The notes below the pieces were generated by a model. That model was not told the DNA's origin and did no database searches. It worked only from the letters and a program-made list of their open reading frames with translations. The translations under genes and the position numbers were made by a program. From assembly GCA_017962005.1 (NCBI GenBank), contig JAGCWE010000039.1, forward strand, positions 1-47,594: a stretch of DNA of 47,594 nt, given 5' to 3'. Shown in pieces: positions 46,706-47,594 of this stretch (its first letter is position 1; the number at the start of each line of letters is the position of its first letter). The DNA is from Paludibacteraceae bacterium (GTDB taxonomy: Bacteria; Bacteroidota; Bacteroidia; Bacteroidales; Paludibacteraceae).

Positions 46706-46815
46706 AATCTATCGTATATCTAACGAGTATCTATCGTATATCTAACGTATATCTATCGTGTATCTAACGTATATCTATCGTATATCTATCGTGTATCTAT
46801 CGTATATCTATCGTA
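46706..46815. repeat. 11-bp tandem repeat array, 10 copies
   Basis: Ten contiguous copies of TATCTA(T/A)CGT(A/G), with only the first A/T and two or three terminal bases varying. Position 7 alternates T and A through the first six or seven copies, giving a 22-bp higher-order unit. The array sits between the NlpC/P60 gene and the 118-aa gene, in the upstream region of the latter. Confidence 0.95.
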
Positions 46816-46923
46816 GCAGGCGGCTGAAAAGAGGCTATCAAAATGCGACTGATTCGGAGGGTAACTGCTACTGATTCGAAAGGGTGAGGGAGACTGATTC
46901 GGAGAGGTGAGGGAGAAAGACGG

Positions 46924-47594
46924 TCAGACTGCGCGGGAGATATGGACGAGGTGATGGGTGTACCGGCCGTCGGGATGGGCGGCATCGGCTGAATCCAAAG
47001 AGAGAATGCCGTGGGCGTCAAGATGTTCGATTTTGACACGTCCCGAACAATGAATGACGTTGTTCTTATCAAGCAGTATGCCCACGTGCGTGACATGGGG
47101 CGGCGCATCGGTGGTGGCAGGAAGCGGGACGCGCTCAATCTCGGTGGAGGAAGCAGGCGTATCCGCATCCAACTGCGCGGGATGGTCAAAGAAAAGCAGG
47201 TCGCCCGGCATGGCGTGCTCCAACGAATAGACAGGACTGACACGGCGGAACAAGTCATTCTTCGCGACGACCTGCGACAGGCTGTACTGCTCGGACGCAT
47301 TGCGCGGGAGCGATATGCCGAAGAGCGAGCAGACAATCTGCGTGAACCCCGAACAGTCCATTCCCATCGCGTTCTTTCCGCCCCACAAATACGGGGTATT
47401 GAGGAAGAAGCGCGTGGTCTGCATGAGGCTGTCGAGGGTCAAGGGCAAAGGATTGACCAGAACCGTAGAAGGATTGATGCGGAAACGCATTCCCATAACC
47501 GAGAAAAATCCGTTGCTGTACGAGGGAAGCCTTGTCCCGACAGTCAGCGGAACAGTCTGCCCGTTCCGTTCGCTGACAGCATGAGTCATCGGCC
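46924..47594 (-). CDS. NlpC/P60-family peptidoglycan hydrolase (5' end outside window)
   Basis: The C-terminal 220 or so residues of a cell-wall hydrolase that cuts peptide stems, usually gamma-D-Glu-diamino acid bonds. The catalytic Cys is in AMGMDCSGFTQIV and the His in HVTHVGILLD; VIHCSGRVKIEHLD supplies the last part of the triad region. A preceding segment (PLTVGTRLPSYSNGFF) looks like the end of a bacterial SH3 domain, as in Bacteroides dipeptidyl-peptidase VI-type enzymes. The reading frame stays open to the window edge, so ATG 47589 is probably not the real start. An insertion of about 25 residues rich in Asp, Ala and Thr lies before the catalytic His. Confidence 0.88.
   Translation of the reverse strand, partial: PMTHAVSERNGQTVPLTVGTRLPSYSNGFFSVMGMRFRINPSTVLVNPLPLTLDSLMQTTRFFLNTPYLWGGKNAMGMDCSGFTQIVCSLFGISLPRNASEQYSLSQVVAKNDLFRRVSPVYSLEHAMPGDLLFFDHPAQLDADTPASSTEIERVPLPATTDAPPHVTHVGILLDKNNVIHCSGRVKIEHLDAHGILSLDSADAAHPDGRYTHHLVHISRAV

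Noticed and set aside
1-47594. tRNA, rRNA, CRISPR array or intact transposase
   Set aside because: I looked along both strands for these signatures and found none. The short tandem arrays have no unique spacers.

Overview
The window reads as chromosome of a Bacteroidota bacterium, most likely an uncultured member of Bacteroidales. Four things support this: sprA (the type IX secretion translocon) directly downstream of ruvA; a BspA-like leucine-rich-repeat surface protein; giant secreted Ig/InlB-type proteins; and promoters of the Bacteroidota TTTG-N19/20-TAnnTTTG type. Most genes lack an evident Shine-Dalgarno sequence. I cannot name genus or species from sequence alone. I see no rRNA, tRNA, CRISPR array or intact insertion sequence.

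Layout: (1) 1-2818, a secreted LRR protein. (2) About 3.1-12.4 kb, an AT-richer defence island, all on the minus strand. In transcription order it has a GATC-type DpnII-like restriction-modification operon (dpnM-like, dpnII-like, an unknown 174-aa gene, dpnA-like), a decayed hsdS remnant, and then a tightly overlapping three-gene operon: a 132-aa protein with an FVTNSSS N-terminus, a radical SAM/SPASM enzyme, and a 1322-aa protein joining a Mrr-like nuclease to a STAND-type NTPase. (3) 12.6-14.3 kb, a YbjQ-family protein, a repeat-rich intergenic stretch, and the peroxiredoxin bcp. (4) 14.5-17.9 kb on plus, an M6-family metalloprotease lipoprotein and a polyprenyl-phosphate sugar transferase. 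(5) 17.9-27.1 kb on minus, the operon secreted protein - ruvA - sprA - NadR-like P-loop protein. (6) 27.2-45.9 kb on minus, two giant secreted proteins (2803 and 3140 aa), each followed 40-45 nt downstream by a small ORF of 57-58 codons. (7) 45.9-47.6 kb on minus, a small unknown protein, an 11-bp tandem-repeat array, and an NlpC/P60 hydrolase cut by the window end.

Two candidates for undescribed biology stand out. The first is the FVTNSSS protein - radical SAM - STAND-nuclease operon, whose genes overlap by 1 and 11 nt and sit in a defence island; modification of the small protein by the radical SAM enzyme, with the nuclease as effector, is an inference. The second is the pair of giant-protein cassettes. 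The two giants share N- and C-terminal modules but have different middles, and each is followed by a small ORF with the same Y-x2-P plus hydrophobic N-terminal pattern.

Four secreted proteins in the window (LRR, M6 protease, both giants) end in the same tail of about 25 residues. With sprA in the same window this suggests, but does not prove, a shared export or anchoring signal. The sugar transferase may contribute to the surface polysaccharide that anchors type IX cargo in related organisms.
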